From positions 1 to 38,910 of the forward strand of contig JBBSAJ010000025.1 in NCBI GenBank assembly GCA_038252405.1: a stretch of 38,910 nucleotides of DNA. Direction: 5' to 3'. Below, piece by piece: positions 1-5,844 of the stretch. Source of the stretch: DATCDE01 sp038252405 (lineage in GTDB: Bacteria > Actinomycetota > Actinomycetes > Prado026). Position numbers and translations under genes: made by a program. Position 1 is the first letter of the stretch. Every line of letters begins with the position of its first letter. The notes under the pieces are model-generated. The model did not search any database and was not told the DNA's origin. It saw only the letters and a list, made by a program, of their open reading frames with translations.

Positions 1-89
1 CACCGCCCACCCTGCCGGGGCGTGCGATCCGGCAACAGCGGCTCCAACCGGGCCCACATCTGATCAGTCAACACACGACGCGTCTGCAT
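1..89 (-). CDS. IS5-family transposase, N-terminal fragment (cut by window edge)
   Basis: Minus-strand reading from ATG at 89 gives 29 codons beginning MQTRRVLTDQMWARLEPLLP, followed by DRTPRQGGR. This is the characteristic opening of the small N-terminal domain of IS4/IS5-type DDE transposases (DUF4096-like), where the 'LTDxxWxxLxPLLP' pattern is conserved. The DDE catalytic domain would lie beyond the window. There is no obvious Shine-Dalgarno sequence, which is common in such elements. Family assignment rests on this short motif only. Confidence 0.7.
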   Translation of the reverse strand, partial: MQTRRVLTDQMWARLEPLLPDRTPRQGGR

Positions 90-136
90 GAACAGCACCC
101 TGCCCGGCCCCGCCCACGAAGTCCGTCAGACACGCC
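1..136 (-). mobile_element. IS5-family insertion sequence, one end only (continues off the window)
   Basis: The left edge reads, on the minus strand, as the start of an IS5-type transposase (to position 89), followed by about 47 non-coding bases. The sequence at 117-136, read outward on the minus strand as GGGCGTGTCTGACGG..., is the likely terminal inverted repeat. It is bordered by CTAG at 137-140, a target typical of some IS5-group elements. The integrase reading frame on the right is interrupted exactly here. The other end and second target copy lie outside the window, so the boundary is inferred from the frame break, not from a pair of repeats. Confidence 0.65.
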
Positions 137-416
137 CTAGGTAGGACCGGTACTTGGCCCGGGTCACCGGGGAGACCGTGAGCATGTCGTACCAGTGCTC
201 CGCGTACACCTCGAAGGCGGTGCGGGCGAGCGCTGGGTCGCTGTACTTGCCCTGGGCGTGCTCGCCTTCGACGATGGCAAGGTGCCGGTCGGCTTCGGCC
301 CAGGTGTCGAACGAGGCGCTGTAGTGAACCTTCGCTTTGCGCCCGGCAGCGCTGCGCCATCCCACCCGGAAGCTCTGGGTGCCGTCCCTGTTGACGCGTG
401 TCTGGATCCACGCCAT
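126..416 (-). pseudogene. Tyrosine-family phage/ICE integrase, truncated by the IS insertion
   Basis: From ATG at 416 the minus strand encodes MAWIQTRVNRDGTQSF..., an Arg-rich N-terminal arm-binding segment, then the start of the core-binding (SAM-like) domain with a 'HWYDMLTVSPVTRAKYRSY' stretch typical of actinobacterial tyrosine integrases. After about 93 residues the frame runs into the IS end at the CTAG junction (137-140). It picks up a few foreign residues and stops at 126-128. The whole catalytic domain (R...HxxR...Y) is missing here, so the product should be inactive unless the remainder lies beyond the IS. The gene lies immediately downstream of and parallel to tRNA-Val(GAC), the usual layout for an integrase of an element inserted at a tRNA 3' end. 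Confidence 0.8.
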
Positions 417-434
417 GGGTCGATTCTGGCACCC

Positions 435-454
435 GTGCTTCCATGGTGCTTCCA
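435..454. repeat. Two 9-bp direct repeats one helical turn apart upstream of the integrase
   Basis: GTGCTTCCA occurs at 435-443 and again at 446-454, an 11-bp period that places both copies on the same DNA face. They lie just upstream of the integrase start codon, between it and the tRNA. Arm-type integrase or excisionase sites are often short direct repeats in this position, but that role is inferred only. The flanking 417-525 stretch is otherwise non-coding and visibly more AT-rich than the rest of the window. Confidence 0.35.
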
Positions 455-525
455 AATTGAGATAATTGGCTCGTCGCGGGTTTCCGCTCCGAACCACCTT
501 CTGTTGCTATGTAACGGGAAACTGC

Positions 526-550
526 TGGTGGGCGATACAGGACTTGAACC
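526..550 (-). other. Candidate attachment-site core in the 3' end of tRNA-Val(GAC)
   Basis: The tRNA 3' half (T-arm and acceptor, with encoded CCA) directly faces the integrase remnant. Tyrosine integrases commonly recombine within a tRNA 3' end and restore it from attP. The second att copy is not in the window, so the exact core cannot be defined. Confidence 0.4.
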
Positions 551-603
551 TGTGACCTCTTCCGTGTCAAGGAAGCGCGCTAGCCAGACTGCGCCAATCG
601 CCC
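526..603 (-). tRNA. tRNA-Val(GAC)
   Basis: The minus strand folds as a full cloverleaf. The acceptor pairs GGGCGAT with ATCGCCC, the anticodon stem is CTTCC/GGAAG with loop TTGACAC (anticodon GAC), and the T-arm is ACAGG-TTCAAGT-CCTGT. The mature body is 529-603 and the CCA is encoded at 528-526. The other three tRNAs in this window do not encode CCA. It is the last member of a Gly-Cys-Val cluster transcribed from the minus strand. Confidence 0.95.
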
Positions 604-613
604 TCATCGTGCG

Positions 614-684
614 AGGTGGAGACGGGATTTGAACCCGTGTACACGGCTTTGCAGGCCGTTGCCTCGCCTCTCGGCCACTCCACC
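614..684 (-). tRNA. tRNA-Cys(GCA)
   Basis: The minus strand gives acceptor GGTGGAG/CTCCACC, anticodon stem ACGGC/GCCGT with loop CTGCAAA (anticodon GCA), and T-arm ACGGG-TTCAAAT-CCCGT. It is 71 nt with discriminator T, and CCA is not encoded. It is the middle gene of the Gly-Cys-Val cluster. Confidence 0.95.
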
Positions 685-711
685 GGAACGAGGCCCACAG
701 GACCCCCTCCG

Positions 712-784
712 AGCGGACGACGGGACTCGAACCCGCGACCCTCACCTTGGCAAGGTGATGCGCTACCAACTGCGCTACGTCCGC
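712..784 (-). tRNA. tRNA-Gly(GCC)
   Basis: The minus strand gives acceptor GCGGACG/CGTCCGC, anticodon stem TCACC/GGTGA with loop TTGCCAA (anticodon GCC), and T-arm GCGGG-TTCGAGT-CCCGT. It is 73 nt with no encoded CCA. It is the first gene of the minus-strand tRNA cluster. Confidence 0.95.
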
Positions 785-819
785 ATGCCCGCCGGGTTGC
801 CCCTGAGCGGCGAAGGGCA

Positions 820-849
820 ACGATAGCCGATGACGCCGAGCCGCTCCAA
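820..849 (-). promoter_or_regulatory. Candidate promoter of the tRNA-Gly-Cys-Val cluster
   Basis: On the minus strand TATCGT (825 to 820) fits the actinobacterial -10 pattern TANNNT. A weak TTGGAG (849 to 844) lies 18 bp upstream as a possible -35. Transcription would start near 812, leaving a leader of about 28 nt before tRNA-Gly. Confidence 0.35.
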
Positions 850-888
850 AGCCACCCGGTCGGCCCCCTGCTGGGGCAGGATCTCCGC

Positions 889-1797
889 GTGACCGACGAC
901 CCGCGCTGGCCTCGTGCCGCCGGCTGGCTGGCCGCCGGCCCGGGAGCCCGGCCGGTCGACCTGGCCGTCCTCGGCGTCCCCGCCCACTGGACCTCGCTGT
1001 CCCCGACCGGGGCCGACGCGACCCCGGCCGCGGTCCGGTGGGCGTTGGCCCGGTACACGACGTACGCCGCGCAGCGGGACGCCGATCTCGTCGGCCTGGC
1101 CCCGGTCGACCTCGGAGACCTGCCCGACCCGGACGGCGACGAGGACGCCACGACAGCCGCCGCCGAGCGGGCGGTACGGACGTCCCGGCTGCTCGTCGCG
1201 GTGGGCGGGGACAACTCGATCACGTTCGCGGTTGGGCGCGGGGCCCTCGGCGTCGACCTGCAGCACGCTGGCCTGGTGACGCTGGACGCCCACCACGACC
1301 TGCGGGACGGCGTCAGCAACGGCTCGCCGGTGCGACGGCTGGTGGAGGAGGCGGGCCTGGACCCCAGCCGGATCGCCCAGGTGGGCATCTCCGACTTCGC
1401 GAACAGCCGCGCCTACACCGAGCGGGCCCGCGAGTGGGGCCTGCACGTGCTCCGGCGGGACGACGTGGAGCGGCGCGGGATCACCGCGTGCATGGAGGAG
1501 GCGCTGGCGGTGGCCGGCGGGGCCGGCGGCCCGGTGTACGTCGACCTGGACGTCGACGTCTGCGACCGGTCGGTGGCGCCGGGCTGCCCGGCGTCCGCTC
1601 CTGGCGGCCTGGCGGCGCACGAGCTGCGCGAGGCGGCGTTCCTGGCCGGCCGTCACCCGCAGGTGACGGCCATCGACATCACCGAGGTGGATGCGACCGC
1701 GGACACCCCCGACGACCGCACCGTGCGGCTTGCGGCGCTGTGCCTCCTGGAGGCCGCCGCCGGCCTGGCCCTGCGGTCCTCGCGGGCGCTTGGCTGA
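889..1797 (+). CDS. Arginase-fold ureohydrolase, probably formimidoylglutamase-like
   Basis: The 302-residue product belongs to the arginase/agmatinase/formimidoylglutamase superfamily of binuclear Mn enzymes that hydrolyse guanidino or formimino groups. Visible metal motifs are GGDNS (residues 106-110), DAHHD (133-137) and DLDVDVCD (219-226, ligands D221 and D223), with the usual PGC..APGG and ITEVD segments after them. The first motif normally ends in His (GGDHS). Here it is Asn109, a change that I recall in some formimidoylglutamases (the Trypanosoma cruzi enzyme), which leans towards glutamate release from formiminoglutamate (histidine breakdown). No other hut gene is nearby, so the substrate stays open. 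GTG at 889 is chosen because GGGGCAGG lies just upstream and longer versions run into the tRNA. It overlaps the proposed pabB start. Confidence 0.8.
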   Translation: MTDDPRWPRAAGWLAAGPGARPVDLAVLGVPAHWTSLSPTGADATPAAVRWALARYTTYAAQRDADLVGLAPVDLGDLPDPDGDEDATTAAAERAVRTSRLLVAVGGDNSITFAVGRGALGVDLQHAGLVTLDAHHDLRDGVSNGSPVRRLVEEAGLDPSRIAQVGISDFANSRAYTERAREWGLHVLRRDDVERRGITACMEEALAVAGGAGGPVYVDLDVDVCDRSVAPGCPASAPGGLAAHELREAAFLAGRHPQVTAIDITEVDATADTPDDRTVRLAALCLLEAAAGLALRSSRALG

Positions 1798-2791
1798 GGC
1801 GCTGGCCCACTTCGGTGGGCAGCTGGCGACCGGGCTGGTCGAGGTCGTGGACGAACCGGCGGCCATCGACCGCGGCTGGTGGGCCGTCGTCGCCGGCTTC
1901 GAGGGCGAGTTCCTCGCGGCCCGGTTCGCCGACGTCCGACCCGCGCCGGTCCCGACTCGCCCCTGGCCGGGTATCGACCGTGACGACTGGACGTCGTCCC
2001 TGGGCCAGGACGGCTACGTGGCCGCCGTGGAGGAGGTGCGTGCCAGGATCGCCGCCGGGGACGTCTACCAGGTGAACGTGTGCCGGGTGCTGTCCGCGCC
2101 GCTGCCGCCAGGCGCCGACCTGGTCGGCCTGGCCGGCCTGCTCGCCGTCGGGAACCCGGCACCCCACCAGGGCGTGCTACGGCTCCCCGATCACGGTCTG
2201 CAGGTGGCCACCGCTTCACCCGAGCTGTTCTTGCGCAGGGACGGCCGGACCGTGGTCTCAGGGCCGATCAAGGGCACCGGGCGGGTCGCCGCCGACCTGC
2301 TGCCCAAGGACCGCGCCGAGAACGTCATGATCGTCGACCTGGTGCGCAACGACCTCGGCGCGGTGTGCGAGACCGGCACGGTCGAGGTGCCCGACCTGAT
2401 GGCGCTCGAAGAGCATCCGGGCCTGGTGCACCTGGTGTCCCGGGTCCGCGGCCGGCTACGCCGCGACGTCGGCTGGCCCGAGCTGCTGGCCGCCACGTTC
2501 CCTCCCGGGTCGGTGAGCGGCGCCCCGAAGTCCAGTGCGCTGCGGGCCATCAACGACCTCGAGCACACCCCGCGCGACGTCTACTGCGGTGCGGTGGGGT
2601 GGGTCGACGCCGACGCCGGGACCGCCGAGCTCGCGGTGGCGATCCGCACCTTCTGGGCGTCCTCCGGCGTGATCCGGCTCGGCACGGGCGCGGGCATCAC
2701 CTGGGGCTCGGACCCGTACGGTGAGTGGGCGGAGACAGAGCTCAAGGCGGAGCGGCTGCTGGCGGTGGCCGCGCAGGAGGTGCACGCGTGA
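1790..2791 (+). CDS. pabB: Aminodeoxychorismate synthase component I
   Basis: This chorismate-binding enzyme converts chorismate to 4-amino-4-deoxychorismate with ammonia from a PabA-type glutaminase, the first step of p-aminobenzoate and folate synthesis. The catalytic half has the family blocks AGDVYQVNVCR, ASPELFL, PIKGTG, ENVMIVDLVRNDLG, FPPGSVSGAPK and GAGITWGSDP. Lys in PIKGT distinguishes PabB (covalent Lys intermediate) from TrpE, which has Ala there. At 333 residues it is short and lacks a long N-terminal half, and no fused amidotransferase is present. The proposed start is TTG at 1790, overlapping the previous stop by 8 nt. No strong ribosome site is seen, so the exact start is uncertain. 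It is translationally coupled to pabC by a GTGA overlap. Confidence 0.85.
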   Translation: MAEALAHFGGQLATGLVEVVDEPAAIDRGWWAVVAGFEGEFLAARFADVRPAPVPTRPWPGIDRDDWTSSLGQDGYVAAVEEVRARIAAGDVYQVNVCRVLSAPLPPGADLVGLAGLLAVGNPAPHQGVLRLPDHGLQVATASPELFLRRDGRTVVSGPIKGTGRVAADLLPKDRAENVMIVDLVRNDLGAVCETGTVEVPDLMALEEHPGLVHLVSRVRGRLRRDVGWPELLAATFPPGSVSGAPKSSALRAINDLEHTPRDVYCGAVGWVDADAGTAELAVAIRTFWASSGVIRLGTGAGITWGSDPYGEWAETELKAERLLAVAAQEVHA

Positions 2792-3609
2792 GGACATGGG
2801 TCAACGGCCGGCTGCTGGACGCCGACGACGCGACGGTCTCGGTCTTCGACCACGGGCTCACTGTGGGAGACGGCGTGTTCGAGACGCTCAAAGTCGTCCG
2901 GGGGGTGCCCTTCGCGCTGACCCGGCACCTGGCCCGGCTGCGGGCCTCCGCCGCGGGGCTTGGCCTGACCGCCCCGGCGGACGCCGACGTCCGAGCCGCC
3001 GTGACCGAGGTGCTGGGCGCGCACGACCAGGCCGAGGTGGGCCGGCTGCGGATCACCCTCACGGGCGGCCGCGGGCCGCTGGGTTCGGATCGGGGCAGCG
3101 CCGGTCCGACCCTCGTCGTCGCGGTGAGCGCCGCCTCGCCGTGGCCGGCCACCACCCGGCTGGCCGGCGTCCCCTGGCCGCGCAACGAGCGGTCGGCGGT
3201 CGTCGGGTTGAAGACCACCTCGTACGCCGAGAACGTCGTTGCGCTGGCCCACGCGAAGGCTGCCGGCGCTGGAGAGGCGCTCTTCCTGGACACCCGGGGC
3301 CACCTGTGCGAGGGCACCGGCTCGAACGTGTTCGTCGTCGTGGGCGGCCGGCTACTGACCCCGGCGCTGTCCACCGGCTGCCTGGCCGGGGTGACCCGAG
3401 CGCTCGTGCTTGAGTGGATGGGTGCCGAGGAGGTCGAAGTTCCGGCCGCCGTGCTCAAGGACGCCGACGAGGTGTTCATCACCTCGTCCACCCGGAACGT
3501 GAGCCCGGTTGAGAGCGTCGACGACCGCACCTACCTCGCGCCAGGACCGGTGACCGCCCGTGCCCAGCGGGTGTTCGCCGAGCGGTCCGCGGCCGACCTC
3601 GACCCCTGA
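2788..3609 (+). CDS. pabC: Aminodeoxychorismate lyase (class IV aminotransferase fold)
   Basis: This 273-residue PLP-dependent enzyme should release pyruvate from aminodeoxychorismate to give p-aminobenzoate. Seen in the sequence are the opening VNGRLLDADDATVSVFDHG, GDGVFETLKV, the PLP Lys in GLKTTSY and the PLP-phosphate region ..EGTGSNVFVV, and ITSSTRNVSPV near the end. These are standard for the BCAT/DAAT/ADCL family. The GTG start at 2788 overlaps the pabB stop (GTGA) and is preceded by GCAGGAGG, so coupling to pabB is clear and supports PabC over branched-chain or D-amino-acid aminotransferase. Confidence 0.85.
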   Translation: MRTWVNGRLLDADDATVSVFDHGLTVGDGVFETLKVVRGVPFALTRHLARLRASAAGLGLTAPADADVRAAVTEVLGAHDQAEVGRLRITLTGGRGPLGSDRGSAGPTLVVAVSAASPWPATTRLAGVPWPRNERSAVVGLKTTSYAENVVALAHAKAAGAGEALFLDTRGHLCEGTGSNVFVVVGGRLLTPALSTGCLAGVTRALVLEWMGAEEVEVPAAVLKDADEVFITSSTRNVSPVESVDDRTYLAPGPVTARAQRVFAERSAADLDP

Positions 3610-3649
3610 GCCACAAGATTCGGGGGAGACGAACCGACCCGGACGTGGC

Positions 3650-3655
3650 TACCGT
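3650..3655 (+). promoter_or_regulatory. Leaderless-type -10 element for the PGPGW gene
   Basis: TACCGT fits TANNNT and is followed by 6 nt and the GTG at 3662, so transcription could begin at the start codon itself. No -35 is recognisable. Confidence 0.35.
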
Positions 3656-3661
3656 GGTGAG

Positions 3662-4105
3662 GTGGCACGCAGCGACGGCGACCGGCTGGACCTGGCGGTC
3701 GACGACCGCCAGGAGCCGACCCGGGGCCCGTGGTACCGGCGGCTGCGCGATCGCGCGCGAGACCGCCGCACCACCGACCTGGCTTGGCGAGCGGTCGTGT
3801 TCGGTCTGGGGTGGGCGGTCGTCGCCGCCGGCCTGCTCATGCTGGTGCTCCCCGGGCCGGGCTGGGCGGTGGTCTTCCTGGGGCTGGCCATCCTCGGGTC
3901 GGAGTTCGCCTGGGCCCACCAGCTGCTGCGCCGGTCCAAGGAGTGGGCCTGGCGCGCCGCCCGGCAGGCCCGTGACCCGGCTCGTCGGCGGCGCAACCTG
4001 GTCCTGTGCTGCTCCGGTCTGCTGATGCTTGCGCTGGCGGCCACGTGGTACCTGGCGACCTATGGCGTCACGCTCGACGGCCCGCAGGCGTGGTTCGGGC
4101 TCTAG
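3662..4105 (+). CDS. Small PGPGW-motif membrane protein (TIGR02611-like)
   Basis: A 147-residue protein with a basic cytoplasmic N-terminus (RRLRDRARDRRTTDLAW), two closely spaced hydrophobic segments at about residues 46-80 containing the signature LPGPGWAVVFLGLAILGSEF, a basic amphipathic stretch, and a third membrane segment near 118-138. The Pro-Gly-Pro-Gly-Trp motif defines a widespread actinobacterial family of unknown function. GTG at 3662 was preferred over upstream codons because it lies 6 nt after TACCGT and starts where the Arg-rich segment begins. It lies 37 bp before tRNA-Val(CAC), and nothing in the context assigns a role. Confidence 0.75.
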   Translation: MARSDGDRLDLAVDDRQEPTRGPWYRRLRDRARDRRTTDLAWRAVVFGLGWAVVAAGLLMLVLPGPGWAVVFLGLAILGSEFAWAHQLLRRSKEWAWRAARQARDPARRRRNLVLCCSGLLMLALAATWYLATYGVTLDGPQAWFGL

Positions 4106-4142
4106 GCAGTCGCTGCGCTGGGGTAGAGTTTCGCCTCGCTCA

Positions 4143-4214
4143 GGGCGATTGGCTCAGTGGTAGAGCGCCTCGTTCACACCGAGGAGGTCACTGGTTCGAA
4201 CCCAGTATCGCCCA
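4143..4214 (+). tRNA. tRNA-Val(CAC)
   Basis: Cloverleaf with acceptor GGGCGAT/ATCGCCC, D-arm around GGCTCAGTGGTAGAGC, anticodon stem CCTCG/CGAGG with loop TTCACAC (anticodon CAC), and T-arm CTGG-TTCGAAC-CCAG. It is 72 nt with discriminator A and no encoded CCA. A TAGAGT at 4124-4129 could be its -10. The glycosyltransferase gene begins only 58 bp downstream. Confidence 0.95.
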
Positions 4215-4259
4215 CGAGGTACGGATCACCTCGTTCCCGGACCCGCTCCTCGTCTGGGT

Positions 4260-4265
4260 TACTGT
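4260..4265 (+). promoter_or_regulatory. Leaderless-type -10 element for the first glycosyltransferase
   Basis: TACTGT fits TANNNT and stands 7 nt before the GTG at 4273. No Shine-Dalgarno sequence precedes that GTG, which agrees with leaderless initiation. No convincing -35 is seen. Confidence 0.4.
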
Positions 4266-4272
4266 CACGCCC

Positions 4273-5844
4273 GTGAACCAGCCGCCGGCGCACGTCGTCC
4301 TGCTCCGGGCCTCCGACGTCACCCAGGACGCCAGGGTCAAGAAGATGGCCGTGACCTTGCAACGGCTCGGCCTGCGGGTCACCGTCGTGTGCCGGGCGCC
4401 CGAGGGGACCGAGGTCGGGGAGCCCGCCTGGTCGAGCCTGGGCCCGGTCCGCGTGCTGCGCGTGCCGGCGCCGCCGTACTACTCCGACGCGCTCGGCGTG
4501 CAACGGCGGAGGCACCGCACGGCCGCCGGACGCTGGGTGCCACCGACCTCCGCCGTCCGGCTGCGTCGTTTGCAGGGTGAGCTGCTGGCTGCTGAGCGAG
4601 CCGCCGCCCGGGGCCGGCTGCTGGCCCCCGAGGCGGGTCTGCCGGACCGGTTCTCCGCTGCCGCCGTCGAGACCCGCTGGCTGCTCAACCGGGTCGGACG
4701 CCGCACGCAGCGGGCCCGGCGCGACGTCGCGGAGGCGCTGGACCAGCGGGTGCAGGACGCCGTGGCGCGCACCGAGGCGCGGCGGTCGAAGCGGCGCCGT
4801 GGCACCTCGTGGCGACGCGAGCTGGTGAGCGTGCGCGAGTTCGAGCTGCGGGTGGCGACGCTCGTGGACGGCCTGGCCCCCGACGTGCTGCACGCCCACG
4901 ACGTCAGCGTCCTCGGCCTGGCCGTGGACGCCGCGGACCGGGCCAGGGTGCTCGGTCGTGAGGTGCCCGTCGTCTACGACGCCATCGAGAACTGGGCCGG
5001 CATGCCGCGCGAGGAGTGGGGCACCGTCCGTCGGCACGAGGCACTGCTGCGGCTGGAGCAGGAGTACGCGCACCGCGCGGCCGCCGTGCTGACCGTGAGC
5101 GAGCCGATCGCCGAGGCGCTGCGCGAGCGGCTTCGGCTGGCCGAGCGGCCGCTCGTCGTGCTCAATGCGCCGCCGTTCGAAGCGGTGGCCCGCGGACCCC
5201 AGCGGCGGGTCCGCGAGGCCGCCGGAGTGGCGCCGGGGACCCCGCTGGCGGTCTACAGCGGCAGCGTGAGCGCCGCCCGCGGGCTGGACACGCTGATCCG
5301 GGCGATGCCGCTGCTCCACGGTGTGCACCTCGCCGTGGTCACTGTTCCGTTCCCCCACCCGTCCTGGCCGGCGCTCGAGGCGCTGGCCGCGGAGCTCGGG
5401 GTCACCGACCGGGTTCACGCCGTCCCCCCGGTCGACCCGACCGAGCTGATCGGGTTCCTGCAGGACGCCGACGCTGGCGTGCACACACTGCCCTCTGGCT
5501 CGGTCAACCACGAGATGGCCCTGCCCAACAAGTTGTTCGAGTACCTGCACGCCGGCCTGCCGCTCGTCGTGAGCGACGCGCGGGAGATGGCCGGTTTCGT
5601 GCGCGCGCACCACCTCGGGGCCGTCTTCCGCTCCGGCGACCCCGAGTCGCTCGCCGCCGCGGTGCGGCAGGTCCTGGCCGACCCTCGACCGGACGTCGAG
5701 CGCGTGGGCCGGCTCGCCGCGCAGTACAGCTGGCAGGCCCAGGAGCCGCGGGTCGCGGCGGCCTACACCCGCGCCCTCGGCCGTCCGGTGCCACCTCCGG
5801 CCGACGACCCGCCGTTCGAGCTGCCCGCCGAGGAGCCGGCGTGA
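4273..5844 (+). CDS. GT-B glycosyltransferase (family 4-like), tandem copy 1
   Basis: A 523-residue retaining-type GT-B glycosyltransferase. The N-terminal Rossmann half opens with HVVLLRASDVTQDARVKKMA. Roughly residues 68-180 form an Arg-rich, largely helical insertion not usual in this family. The fold resumes at APDVLHAHD (about 197-200) and YDAIENWAGMP. The C-terminal half carries the donor-binding features YSGSVSAARGLDTLI, the motif NHEMALPNKLFEYLHAGLPL (with Glu of the EX7E region) and ends SWQAQEP. The sugar donor cannot be read from sequence. The gene overlaps the next one by 4 nt (GTGA) and shares many blocks with it, so the pair arose by duplication. The coupled 2-epimerase suggests use in a ManNAc-containing glycan. 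GTG at 4273 was chosen for the N-terminal strand start and the upstream TACTGT. Confidence 0.8.
   Translation: MNQPPAHVVLLRASDVTQDARVKKMAVTLQRLGLRVTVVCRAPEGTEVGEPAWSSLGPVRVLRVPAPPYYSDALGVQRRRHRTAAGRWVPPTSAVRLRRLQGELLAAERAAARGRLLAPEAGLPDRFSAAAVETRWLLNRVGRRTQRARRDVAEALDQRVQDAVARTEARRSKRRRGTSWRRELVSVREFELRVATLVDGLAPDVLHAHDVSVLGLAVDAADRARVLGREVPVVYDAIENWAGMPREEWGTVRRHEALLRLEQEYAHRAAAVLTVSEPIAEALRERLRLAERPLVVLNAPPFEAVARGPQRRVREAAGVAPGTPLAVYSGSVSAARGLDTLIRAMPLLHGVHLAVVTVPFPHPSWPALEALAAELGVTDRVHAVPPVDPTELIGFLQDADAGVHTLPSGSVNHEMALPNKLFEYLHAGLPLVVSDAREMAGFVRAHHLGAVFRSGDPESLAAAVRQVLADPRPDVERVGRLAAQYSWQAQEPRVAAAYTRALGRPVPPPADDPPFELPAEEPA

Noticed and set aside
195..632. Plus-strand frame of 145 codons across the integrase remnant and the tRNAs
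   Set aside because: It runs through tRNA-Val and the opposite strand of the integrase, and its sequence has no family signal.
616..888. N-terminal extension of the ureohydrolase back to 616
   Set aside because: It would be translated from the complement of tRNA-Cys and tRNA-Gly. The GTG at 889 with GGGGCAGG gives a normal family length.
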